Source of the DNA: Nymphaea colorata | Taxonomy: Eukaryota > Streptophyta > Magnoliopsida > Nymphaeales > Nymphaeaceae | Direction of reading: 5' to 3' | DNA: 64,000 nucleotides | Assembly (NCBI RefSeq): GCF_008831285.2 | Contig: NC_045144.1 | Location: 12,697,858-12,761,857, forward strand | Part shown: in pieces, positions 12,730 to 25,600 of the stretch | How positions within the stretch are numbered: position 1 is the first letter of the stretch | How the letters are laid out: every line of letters starts with the position of its first letter | Notes under the pieces: model-generated | The model's input: the letters and a program-made list of their open reading frames with translations, nothing else | Told to the model about the DNA's origin: nothing | Databases searched by the model: none | Position numbers and translations under genes: made by a program

Positions 12730-15700
12730 AGTGTTAAGGGAACAAAAAAGTAGATGTATTGTTTATCTATATGAGGTTTTTCTAAAGAACTAGAAGGAAA
12801 AATATGTGTACATATTTGAGCTTAGAAAAATATGGAATAAGCAACTAAATTATGGGAATCTGTGAATCACATATTTCACACACTCCATGATCTTATCATT
12901 GATCTTCATATGTTTACTGTAAATTCTAGAATCCAAATCCGAAGAAAAGAACCTAAAGAAAGCTTGGAAGCTCAACGTTTATTTCTAAAAGAAATTAAAA
13001 AAATTGTTGGAATTTTAATCACGTCAACATATTCCATTGGCATGATATCTTATCAGAGAAAGATATCTTACATAGAAGTAGATCTGATTACTGAAGAATG
13101 ATGACAAGTCAAAACTTTCTGAATATGCAGCATAAGCTCTTAAGATTATTCAATTAATCTTACAGTTTCATATTATAGCTCCCATCTAGGAACTACAGGA
13201 AACATGACGGTCCTGTTCATCCTATATAGAGATTCGTGAATAAGCCATATACAGTTCCTCTAGATTTGCATGGTTGCATAAGTGGATGGTAAAGGGAGAG
13301 CGGATAATGTAATGGTGAGATGTATAACACCAATGTCCTGATACCACGCTATATTACATGAACTGTTTATTAGGTTTGTTGTCAGAGTGCTCTCTATCAT
13401 TAGTTTCGATTGATGTGAATGGGGGCCACGGGATGCTTGGTCATGGGACATCACAACAACAAGCTATTCTTGACGTTAATCTTGTGGCAGGAAGGCAAGA
13501 CCGTTGAACACCGTCAGTTTGCATGGACTTTTAACATTAAAATGCAATGAGATTTCTTCAGATCTGTATGATGATCTATTATTACTTTCTACTGAGTGTA
13601 TTGAGCAGTAAGCTTGATATGACATTTGTAATTTTTTTGTGAAAATTATGTGATAATTGAATAGAAAGTATGAAACAAGTAGGATCAATTGAGTAGTGAT
13701 TTTGTCATTTAGTATATTTGACCATGTGTATAATTTTAATTAGATAAGACAAGACTATTATGATTGAAATCTGATATTAAGACTTAACTAAATTTTAAGC
13801 TGTGTAAATATAAGCCTAATATTAAAACTTTGGGTGGGTAAAATGGAAAAGACTATCAAAAAGCATTGAAAAGAAGGCTTTAAGAACCTAATTGGTGGGT
13901 GTGAACTAGAGAACCACAATATGTAGTCGTGCCCATGTTAAAATGGTCCAAACTATTGTATCACACTTGACAATGAATGAACACATTTAAATCCACTCAG
14001 TGAATCCACGATTTGTGGGCAAGAGGCATGCATATAATGCTTTTTGGTATTGATTCTCCATCTGCATTTTATTGCATATGTTTGCCTTGGCCTTTCATAC
14101 TTGTCTAGTAATTTATTATCAATATGGATCTTTGTTCATTTTATGCTATTCTGGAATGATACCCTTTACAATCTCAAGATGTTGTGTATTGCATTTAGAT
14201 TTTCTGTTAGCATGTTCCTGATGCTTGTCCCAAAATGCCAAGTCATAACTTGATGATTTTAGAATATGTAATGAAATATGAGGTTCCAGCTGCCCCTAAT
14301 CTTCAGCTCTTGCTGTCGTAAACAGCAGCCCTCCTGCTTCCAATCGGCAAGTCCCCAGCCTCTCCTAGTAAATAGCCTTCTACTGCTCCCACAAGCAGAC
14401 CAGCTGCTCCAAACCATAGGGCCTTGCAACTCCCAAACCGAGTGCAACCAGCCATTCCTCTCCAAGCATTGACTCAGTCCTCTTTGCTCGAGCAAGGTGA
14501 GCATGCTAACAAATTTTCATTTCACTTTCCTTGCATGAGTTCAAGAACACCCACGGTGAGAAATTCTTAAATAAGATGTGTGGTGTCGTTCAACTTCCTT
14601 TCACTTTCCTGTTCTTGGGAATGCAATTCCTGAGAGGGAGAAGAGGGATGAATGGATGACGTTCATTTGCGAATACAATATCAAACATATTTATTACCGC
14701 CTATTAAGGATCGGATTTACTTGGAACAATGAATATAGTCTACCTTACACTTACAAGCGGCAAAATCAAAAGTAATGAGCTTATTTTAAGCCATTATTTG
14801 TTCAAAAGATGTGTTTCTAAAATTTGCGGACATCCCTATCATTTCCTAAACTTGTTTTGCCAAAATCAAGTAAAAACCAATGCCTAATCTAACTCAATTA
14901 GCAATCCCATGAATAAGAGATGCTTCTTTTTCAAATCACAATGAATTTTCTCTACCGATAGCCAAGATCGGTAATTACAAGAAGAAATCAGATTTTTTTC
15001 TTTCATCTTCCTATCTAAAAAAAGGTCCAAACAACATTTGAAAATATAATTTTCAGACTTCAAACTGGTTGTCCCGAAGAAGTGCGAAGCTGCAAAATGG
15101 AAAAACATATATGTGTTATTAACAAATGTGGGTTGTTTGAATGCTGTCCTCGATACAATAGATATTCATCTGCACAGACAAAAAATTCCACCGTTCAAGC
15201 ATTCCCTCGTATTTGCATTCCATGATTTACCAATCTTTTGCACCCACTTTCTGGGGAGATCTTCCTTTTATGAAATTAAGTTATTAGTGGAGGCAAAGGA
15301 AAGAAGAAGTCTGCTGAAAAATCAAGACTCAGCATCTCCAAAAAATATATGGCACTGTAGTATGGAAGTACCATCCTTGGTTTCGGCAAGAACAACCAAA
15401 CTCTAAAACTTGTGTTCGACGGAGAAGCTTTAAAACTGAGGTTTGGATCATATTTAACTTGTTGAGGAGCTAGCCAGGTATGCAGAAGGTTCTTATTCAA
15501 GTTGGATCCAGCTTTTGCTGTGCTCAACTAATTGGATTAATCTATGTAGTGGTATTTGGATTCATAAACGACTTGAGAAACTAAATTCGGATTGAACTAG
15601 CAGGAGGTCCAATATTTTACATGTAATCCTCCTGATCCAAATCAGCGGTTATCAACTGAGTCATCTGACCGTAACCCAGATGTACTGAATGGGTTGCAGG

Positions 15701-16400
15701 AAGATGGAATTAATGGTGATACCGAGAGGCGCCTGCCATTTATGCACCGATAGCACAGGTGGTGAGCCTTTAATCTCTTGACTCTTGAGATTTAATTTTT
15801 CCGACTGCCACCAGGTGACCCGATTTAAGTCCACTTAACTTAATGGCCCTGACCTCCATCGTCCACACAAATACGAGTTGGATCTTTGTTCCCGGGACCA
15901 TAATGAATCTTTCTGCAGTTCATACCTGAATTCTTGAGGAGGAAGGAGGAACAGAGAAGCTTTCTGCAGTTCAACATATGATTGGTTTCAGAAGCTTATG
16001 TTATTTTCTCATGAAGAAGAACTTAAACGAGTTTCATTAGGCTTTCAGCTGCGTGATTTGGATCCAAACAACTCTGGCCCATTTTCATGTTTAGTAAACA
16101 ATGATCTTGTATCAATTGAAATGCGTTTGCTTAACATTGACTCCATACTTGCTTATTGCATATACCGACCTGTTTGTTTCTTAGCTGGTTTTGGTTCGTA
16201 TTCTAAAAGAATCGGAATTGGGACAATTAGTCGCATAGGGATTTTGAATCTAAGGGTGAAGAAGCAAGGAGCGGGAAGAACCGGTGGGAAAAAAGCAAAG
16301 CGCACCCAGAAACCCATTCGAGACCCCGCCAAAACCAAAACCCCTTTCCAGAGCCGAGGAAGAAGCGGAATTAATCCTTTGGGCTCCGCCATCTGCATTA
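12730..16400. other. Non-coding region
   Basis: No gene can be supported. Small open frames (for example 14278-14472 and 14578-14775) lack known motifs and acceptable codon patterns. I see no matched repeats or terminal inverted repeats in this stretch. Confidence 0.5.
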
Positions 16401-16463
16401 ACACGAATCATCCCATCTCCCAAAAACCTCCCACCTTTGAAAAGCCAGGTTTCTGCGCATACA

Positions 16464-17032
16464 ATGGCATCCTTGGTCGTTCTGCTGTCCGAGATATTCA
16501 AGCGCGAGAGGCCCGATCTCCTCCTCGACGGCGCCTCTTTACCGGCTTCCTCCCTCTCCGCCTTCTCGCTTAAGGGGAAGCAGATTACCCCCTTCTCGTG
16601 GATCGCCGTCCGGAAGCCCGTGACGATGTCGCCGCAGGTTGTTCGCGCTGCCGACGAAGACGACGCCGTGGGAGATCCCTCGGAGTTGAAGGTCACGGTC
16701 GACATGACATGGTTTGGTCTTGAAGGAAAACAAATGGCGAAACATTTTTCCTGAAAGTGTATAATTTTTGTTGCATGCAAAGAATTTTGAGATTTTCCCC
16801 TTTCTACTGCCTCTTTAGATTTGGGTTTAGCTTCAAATTCGTTATTGTAAATATGGTTCTTCACCGGTTAATGCAACAGTTAGTACTTGCATTGGATCCG
16901 AGTCACATTACCAATGGTTTTGGCAAAAACTGGTTCCTTGAAATCGAGGATCGAAACTTGCCTCAGTTTTTCTCTTTGCTCATCTCCTCCGATTCTCAGA
17001 TGCGCACTTGTGTCCAAGATAATGCTGGTTAA
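16464..17032 (+). CDS. Candidate gene or gene fragment, unknown function
   Basis: The frame from the ATG at 16464 reads MASLVVLLSEIFKRERPDLL and continues through an acidic stretch (ADEDDAVGDPSEL) to a stop at 16754. The region is much more GC-rich (about 16480-16700) than its surroundings, as is typical of a plant first exon. A second frame, 16857-17032, reads MVLHRLMQQLVLALDPSH and later NGFGKNWFLEIEDRNLPQFF, and could be a following exon, with a donor somewhere near 16690-16710. I do not recognise the family. The gene may continue or be a truncated 5' piece: a TTC microsatellite interrupts at 17052. Antisense frames over the same region look like shadows. Confidence 0.35.
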
Positions 17033-17051
17033 ACCTCTTTTATGGGGGAAA

Positions 17052-17091
17052 TTCTTCTTCTTCTTCTTCTTCTTCTTCTTCTTCTTCTTCT
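17052..17091. repeat. (TTC)n microsatellite
   Basis: About 13 uninterrupted TTC units directly downstream of the candidate reading frame that ends at 17032. Confidence 0.95.
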
Positions 17092-17329
17092 GGTGGGTGG
17101 TGCTTTGGTAGCAATACACCATGGCTCTCTGTAAAATGAAAGTGGGATACGTGAAGTTGGGAGCGCAGGCAAAGTATTACATCAATAATATAGATTTAGG
17201 GGAAGCATGGAGAGCGGGAAGCGAATATTTGCTTTTGTTTTGCCTTCGATTTGGGGATGGGGAGAAGCTATCACGTTTTTTTCGATTCGTATTATCATAT
17301 TTCAGCTGCTGAACGAACTCACATCTCCT

Positions 17330-19670
17330 TCAAGTTAAACCCGTGAGATGTTGAACCATGTATCTCTCTTCTGGTCTGGCTAAATGGTGAAGGGGCGGAA
17401 AAGGGCGAGACTGACTTCACAAATTGCTCCTACTTTCGGCTCTAACCAGGCAAATATAAAAGTTACGGTTCCCTATTTTAGTATCATAATTTTTTTTAAT
17501 ATGCTAATTGATGAGTCCCCTTCTTTTCTCTTTAAAGATGATGGGGATTACCAATGTCGTCAGTATATTGGTCCGATTTATGACGTCATCGGTTTTCTCC
17601 CTTAGCTCTCAACGTTCTTCAAAATGATCAAGTTATTTTTCTATTTTCTAGTTCCGATAATAACACTCTTTAAACTAAGCACCCACCGTCTTCATCTTCG
17701 TTTCTAAGTGTTCAAGTTATTTTTCTATTTTTTTAAATCAGATAATAATATTTTTTAAACTACGGACCCACTATCTTCATTTTCGTCTTCCTGCCATTTT
17801 CAATAATATTCAAGTAAGAAATTCTAGCAAGACAATATTGGAGGGCTCCCACACGTATCTTTCAATTTGAATGAGCTAATTCAAAAACCAAGGGCTATTT
17901 TGCGCTAAAAGTTCCTAACTCCAACTCCTTGACCAGAAAGACTGAGCTCACCCTAGCCTAAGTCAGCCTGTGTGGTGCAACCATCTCCAAACTGCAGCGG
18001 CATATGGACCCATCCAGCTGCTAATCGAAAGCATAACCTAATTCTCGACTCATGGTGATCCGATCAAACACAGACCCAAGTAAATACACATATTTGTACC
18101 CACATTGATTGTTTCCGTGAAAAAAAAAAAAAAAAGTTGATACAGACGTTTGATTGTATAATGTGTACATCTCTTATAAGATCATTCTATTTATCTTATT
18201 TGCCAATACAAGACGCTAATTGTCGTCATAGTTACTGCTAAAGTAGATTTGATGTAAAATGTACAGCCGGATACATCCAGTTCATTCACGTCCATAATTT
18301 CTGCCTAAAAACGGAGACAAAGGACCAAGTCAAGGCACAAAATACAATTGTTTCGGAAACAATCAACGGTTTATTTCACGTGGGCATCAACTTTCGTGTA
18401 AACCAAAGCAGGCCCCTCTCAACATTTACGAATACAACTTATTAATCAACCAGGACAGTGGAAAAGATTCAAAACTACCAAATCCCGTACTTGAAAATTT
18501 CTGAAAAGTAAAACGAATGAGTTGAACGATGAAAAAAACACCAAAGTTTCCTGACGCTTGGCTTGGCTGACAAGATTTTGTAAATTATTAAACATAATAT
18601 TCAATTTCTTTTAAAAGAAAAAAAAAAGTTACCATTTACCATCTAAATTAACATGATGGCTACCTAGGACTAATACAAAATAGTTCAGATATTAATGAAA
18701 ATTTGACTCGCATATAATTAAACGTGTATTAATATATTATTGGACGCAGTCAAAAAGGCAAATTGCTATTAAATAAATATAAAATTTGTTTATTTAGGGA
18801 GACTTTAATCATTTTCTACTATTAACTAACTTAAAAAAGTTTGGGATAAGTTAAGTTTAGGCAACCAGATTACTGTTTTATTAAGAGTTCAAAAACATTG
18901 GGTGCATTTATAAGGGTAACTTGTGAAATCAAGGTGCCTCCCTATTTATTGCCAAATCTAGAGGTAGGTATTTGTTTTTTCTTTAATCAAATAGAAATTG
19001 TGGAAAAGCATTGCTTTAGCTTGTGGACGAGGTCACTTGGTAGGCCTATGCCTCACGGACCAGCTCAACCATGTTCATCAGCTTCTACCAAAACGATACG
19101 CATCGTATCAATCACAAACCGAAATGGTTCTGGCTGCTATTAATTGCAACATATTAACTATTTATATTATATTAAATAAATATTTCAAAACATTTCCTAA
19201 TTATTTTTAATAAGAAAATTAAAGGAAAAAATAGCTCCTTGCAAAGCCGATACTTATCAACTGATACGCGATTGTTGGCGGGGCAGCAATAAAAACCGAG
19301 ACGGACAAGAATCCTTGAAACAAACTCAAAGCGAAAAGCTTGAGGAGCACCCACTGTAATCGCTAACAAAACAGTGATCTGGACTCTCCACTCCAGAGTT
19401 TTCTGTCGCTGCTGTTGATCTATGAAAGCCATGGTTATCCACAAAGTAGACGCTTGTCCAATATCGATCATCTTCCTTTTTTTCTTCTATCTTTGTTTCC
19501 TTTTCAAATTCGGGAGGCGAGAATGCATAGACCGACGTCGCCACACGGTCCGCAGTAGAGGCGGAGCTATAAACTTTTTATTAGAAGAACTGAACTATAA
19601 ATTCAAAGTATTAACAGAAGCCGACATATACCTTTTTAAAAAATTTATATAAACTAAATAAAACCGTTTA

Positions 19671-19714
<44 letters not shown>

Positions 19715-22600
19715 TATTTCCTAAGAGGAAGAAGTATGACCGTCCATCTCAAAGATGGGTGCCTCCGGTTTGGTTGATTCTTCAAGAGAAAAAATTGGCA
19801 TTCCCGCTCCGCGCAGATCTGCTTCTTCTTTTGTTAATATTTCTTCTCCCTTTGTTTCCATTGCAAGATTAGCCAACAGCCAAAGCCAGTGGCCGTGTCG
19901 TTTCACCGAAAAAAATTAATTAATTAATTAAAAAAGAAAATTCTAGTTTAGCCATGTAGTATTTGGATCCAGGTTTAGTTTGATTTCATCCGGATCCAAC
20001 CCACAAAACCCAGCTCGCATGCTCTGTTTCGAAATTTCGAAGCACCGCTGCATGGAGAGAGTGCGAGGTGCATGAAGAGAGTGCGAGGGAGAGAACCAGA
20101 GACAAAGAGATAAGTGAAATAGAATGAAAGAGTGAGAAAGGGAGCATTGAGCAGGAACGAGGTCGGAAGAGAAGAGGAGAAAGAAGAACGTGAGGAAAAA
20201 GTAGGACACACGCAGAAACAGCGGTCCTCAATCACCAGAAATGGAAGAAGAATATAGTAAGAAGTCCATAAATCATAATCAAATTCTTCTCCTGTGAATA
20301 ATCAAATTCTTCTCCTGTGAATTGTGATCTAGGTTTCTATTATCCACGTACTTTAACCTTGATCTTTCACTGCTGTTGACCTCTTCTATTGTGCTGCTCT
20401 TAACACTACTTTTGCCGTGTGATTTCTTCCCAACGTGCTCATCCGTTCATCGTAGTTTTCAACAGAACCCTGGTTTGCAGAGACATTCCCATGACATTTT
20501 CGATGGCGTCTACTATGTAACCGTGTCGTTTTTCAGCATCAAACTTGGACAACTTCCATTGTACTAACAAATTGGAGACTAATTTGTCCATTTTTATTCA
20601 TTTTTTTGTTTATTTCTCCAATCGCAACTTGTTTGCTCCATCAGGTTACGAATCAGGACTCTGAGTATCACTTGTGGCTCTTTATGTTACAAAACGAGCT
20701 AGAGAAACTAGTGGATTCACTGGAAACGAAACTAGTGGTCCTTTGTTCTTTTCCATCTCAAGTGATACATGGGAAATGCCCTGTAAGCCTGTGTCTGGAG
20801 AAGCAAAAGTCATACGGTCGTTAGTGACCCTCTGTAGAAAGGATTCTGCACGGGAAACGTGTGCTACAGGCCTGCATCCTCCTCATGGGTTTGCCCGTGT
20901 CTCGCTTTTTAATCTCACGCTAGTAGTGCGTTTTGCTCTTGGGCGACGCCATACTGGTGTAGTTCATCAAATTAGGGATCTTAAGTCGATTATAATAAAT
21001 TCGCATATTACCTTTTCTTATTTTTAAAAAAATCGGAGGGGAGAGGCTTAGTTATCGGATTTACACCCCCTGTGAGTAATCATTCAAAACTATGCATTTT
21101 AGACTTTTCTTTTTACCAGATTTGATAAGACATTCAAATCAGTTGCACCTGAAAATCTCGTCGGAGCTAGCGAGTTGCCTCTCTCTCTCCCTTTTCTGAT
21201 TAACGCGTCTATCTTTTTCTAATTTTTCATTTCATATAATTATATTTTTTGGTTGGCATATTTTTTGTTTTGCTTGCTGTTTTTCTCATGGCCGCAGCAT
21301 GCTAGAATTTAGCGAATGTTGGATCTTGGATGAGATTGTGGAACTCCGTAACTGTTGGATAAATCGTAGAATTTGGCGAATTTATTGAACTTCTAAAGAT
21401 TGGATGATATAGGTGCTCTCAACAAAGTACGTTGTTTAAATATCAGAAAGGATTTTTTCTTTTTTTTCCCATCTGCAATGGTTATAAAGTATTAATTTTT
21501 TCATAATCTTTTATGTGATGGTGCTTGAAAAGCAGCTTTAAGTAAAAACCACCACGTGCACATGGAGAGTAAACAATCTTCTATAAACACGACATATTCA
21601 AGCGGAAAGATTAGCTTAACTGGGAAACCGCATGAGAAAAAAAAAATTATCCTTGGAGCAGATGCAAGAGATATAAGCTTATGTTTATACTTGAACTCTT
21701 GCTTATATTTTAATAGGCATATTGGCCTTTCAGTTTCAAAAAGCCAACTTGTTTTAAAACTTAATATGTACTGATTTCCTATTCTGCTATCCATATAATT
21801 TTTTAGCTACTAAAGAAATTTAGTGGCCATGCTGGTGCTGCGGACTTTTGAACATGGATAAGATTGGTTTGGACATTGAACAGTTTTTTTATTCTTTTTG
21901 CTACCCAACAGATTTATGGTCAATGCACAAGTCGAATGACGTTTTAGGGTTAATCCTTCTAAAATCTGATATTTTCATTAGAAAATACCATATAACGGTG
22001 TGGGAGAGAGACTCCTGTTAGTGCCTGCTATGCCAATTGATTGCTGGGTTTTTTTTTTTCGATTGAACTACTGATATGCAATATATATTACAGACTTACA
22101 GAGTGGCCTTCTATGCCTTTTTTTGGACCTAGTGAGGAAGAAGTGCATTTATGCAAGTTGAATGCTCATGCAAACCTTCCATCTTGTGCCACCCCTGCTT
22201 CCCACCTCACTTCTCATTCCATGTTCTTTCTGTACTGAGATCAAATCCTTCACTGCTGCATGGACCCAATATCAAGCTGTATTACCTCCAGCTATTTTGT
22301 GCTGGTATTGAGCAGTTGCGGTAAAGAGGAGGGTTAATTCTTGTGGAGTTGTTTGAGGCTTTTGTTTGATTTTAAAAATGCTGTTGGTATGACATCAAAC
22401 TAGGCCACTTATTTTGAACTTTTACATTTTGTCTATACCAAAAGAACATCATAGAGTTGGGAGTGTAATCTGTGCAAATTGAGAAAGGAGTAAGTGGTCC
22501 TTAGCGGTAAGCCTGGTTGGTTGAAAGTTTAAACTTTCGAATTAGCCAACTTTCCCCACTAGCTGGTCAGAAAGTTTTGAGACACCTTCTTGCTTTGCTG
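17330..22600. other. Long non-coding region upstream of the coiled-coil gene
   Basis: No protein gene is recognised. The stretch holds an AT microsatellite (19675-19711), a 17-A run near 18120, and the near-palindrome cgatacgcatcgtatc near 19095, whose motif recalls the element inside the copia copy at 41.9 kb. The 5' untranslated exon of the gene that starts at 22669 should lie here, because a 3' splice site sits just before its ATG. The purine-rich stretch 20040-20260 is one possible place, without proof. Confidence 0.45.
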
Positions 22601-22668
22601 CTTCAGATTGAAAACAATCACTGCTTTATTGGTGAAGTTGATGGTCCCTTTTGGTTTCTGCAGCATAG

Positions 22669-25600
22669 ATGAGGAAGTTCTTCTTCTTTAGGTCTTCAAA
22701 AGATTCTTCAACAGCCACAAATGAGGAGCATAAGGAGCCTCTCAAGCATGTTGGTGGAGTTATCGATGACACAAGTGAGGTCAAAGGGTCACAGTTCCTG
22801 AAAGACAATGCACCTAGGCAAGAGAAACAATACTTCAGCAGCTTTGATTCAGGCGAGTCGAACTGGTCCAGAGATACTACCAAGTCTCCTGTTGGCAGAA
22901 ACCACCATGATGATCGATCCAACTGGCAAGTGTTATTCTCATGTGGTAGTGCACTTTGTGATGTTGTACTCATTACTTGTTCATTTTGCAGTGAAGTTGC
23001 CCCTGAGAGGCAATTGAAGATCAGGACATCCAATAAATTGAAACGCATTTCTCAGGGACTGGAAGCAAGGGCTTCTGGACACCCATCATCAAGAAGTTAT
23101 CCTGGATCTGCTGGAAGCTCACCTCATTCATCTCCTATGTCTGTAAGACGTAGATCTGCATGCTTTACACATGCCTCAAGCCTGTACATCGATGGGGATC
23201 AATACGATAGGGATATCGGGCCCAAACAAGATTCTTTTGAGTATACTTCTTGCGCTGGGGAAGATGGTATCTTGGTAGAGAATAGGCCTTTTAGGAATGT
23301 GGGACGTCCACCAAGATGCCAGGTCTCTTCAGACCTAGATTCATCAAGTAATGACAAAAAGGTTTCCAGGTCTCACTCCTTTCGGGAATTTAGGGATGCT
23401 GGTTTTCCGTCTTCAAGCAAAGATAGAGTGGGAAGTCTTCCCAACAGCTCCCCTAATCATGACCTAGTACAGAATGTTGATGGAAGGCTGCAGGAAGTTG
23501 ATGCTGAAACATCCTCTACATTGGATGAAGATGGAGATACTTGCCTGAAGAAGCACCCTCTTGTAGGACCTTACCCTTATTTTTGTGGACATGAGCAGTC
23601 ATTTTATCATGCTCAAATTTCACAAACAAACATGAACAACTCCAATTCTGATCACATGTCCTATCCTTCCAATGATCTCATTCGCCCTAAACAAGCATAT
23701 CCTGTATACCAAGGACAGAAGGAGGAAACTGAAGCAACAAAATTGGAGAATTTCCATGATAGAGGTGAACAGTTGCTGGAAGAGTGTAAGGCAGCCGAGG
23801 AGAGGCTTGCGCATGTCTCAGATGAATTTGAGCAGTATGTTCAAAGTGGAGCACTGGGATCAGGTGAACTGATCCACATGATAAAGGTCCTTAACAGTGA
23901 AAAAAGAAAATTGGCTGCTGAAGTTGAGCAAATGCAGAGGCAGATGGTGGAGAGGGACTATATTGAGAATGCAATTGCAATGGAAAAATTAGAGCATGAA
24001 GCACTGGTGAGCAAGATTGAGAAGGAGAAAAATGAAATTCGATCATGCTTGGAAAGGGAATTGGACAGAAGATCATGCGACTGGTCGTCTAAGCATGAAA
24101 AATTTAAGCAAGAAGAGAAGAGACTTCGAGAGCGTGTAAGGGATTTGGCAGAGCAAAATGTCTCTCTTGAGAGAGAAGTTGTTTCCTTGAGGAGAAAAGA
24201 AGTAGACAACCATGCAAGGGTAGAAAATAAAGAGCTGCATCTGGGTGAGTTAAAGAAGAAATTTGAAGAATCAATGCTGGAAGCTTCTACTCTTCAGCAA
24301 TCCCTAACTGAGAAGGAGGAACGATGCAAAGAAGCAGAAGCTGAAAGAGACTTGATTGGAAGAAGCTATAACGAAAAAGAAATTGAGAGTAAGGACCTAC
24401 AGAGGGTGGTGGTTAGACTACAAAAGACTTGCAACGATCAAGAGAAGACAATAAATGGGTTAAGGCTTAATTTGAACATTAAGATTGGGAAGGCAGCATT
24501 TGATGAAGATGACTATGCGTGCAAATTATGGATGGAAGAACTAAGACTGACAGATCTAGAGCAAACACTAAGGAGGGAGTTGGACTCCTCAAGAGTTGAA
24601 ATAGAGATGCTTAGAAAGGAGAACGTAGGTCTCCTGGGGAGATTACAAATACTGGAAATTGTGGTGGATCTGCAACTGTCAAGCTTGATCAAGAACTTCA
24701 TGCTCGGATTGAGAGCTTGCAGGACCAAGGACTGTTTCTACTTGATCAGAGCTGCTCGATGTGTGATGAATTATTGGATTATCTTAAAATAAAGCTACAC
24801 AAAGATTCATCTTCGGAGCAAGACAGACCTTTAGGAGATGGTAATAATCAATTAGCAAGCTATTCTTTCCTTGAAATTGGCCTGAAACTCCAGAGATTGA
24901 AGCAAGACATCGAGAGTTTCAAAAGGAGTCTGCAGATAACATCTGGATTTTTGCATGAGAGGTTCAACCTTGTAACTGGAGATTGTCAAAGTCAATTGTC
25001 AAATGTTGATGAAAATGAACCCAAACGAGGGCTCAAGCTGCAGAGGTTGCAGGTAAAGAAAGTTCCCTTTTTCAATTTTTTGTTTGGTTTGGCTTTGTAG
25101 TCCATCTCCTAGGTGGTGGAAAACAGGATATGTTTCACTTGAGCTGCTAACTGAATTTTTTGAGTTGCAATGTGTGGTCAAATGTGTAATGATTAGCATG
25201 GGTTAGATCATACAGGGGAATGGCAAAAAAGGATGGAACATAGAAAATATTCAGTAGAAGTATCTCAGATGATGAAATCACACACACACCATTAAGATGT
25301 CATTTCCTATTTTTCACTGTACGCATAATAAATAGCACCGCTTATTTTGCTTGCATCAAGAGGATGTGCTTGACATGCCTACATCAATTAGTGCTGCTCA
25401 TAACTTCTGTCCTTTCTCTAAAGTCCATCCAACGAAGTGACCAGATGTGCATAGAATAAGAACTCTTGAAATAAAGGAACTTCTGTGGACCACAGCATTA
25501 TAATCATGCTAACTGGATAACTGGTGTTATATGGAGTAGCAACAAAGTAAACATGCTCAACAACGTAAATGTGTTGACACAATTTGGTTCAGAAAAAAGT

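Noticed and set aside
15998-16573. 191-codon frame overlapping the candidate gene at 16464
   Set aside because: Its second half is a shifted shadow of the GC-rich frame that starts at 16464 and has no recognisable protein character.
16250-16864. 204-codon minus-strand frame over the candidate gene
   Set aside because: It is antisense to the better frame and looks like a shadow caused by high GC; no conserved blocks.
22930-22991. GT-AG intron using the GT at 22930
   Set aside because: Splicing there would create a stop codon directly at the junction; the GC donor four bases earlier keeps the family frame.
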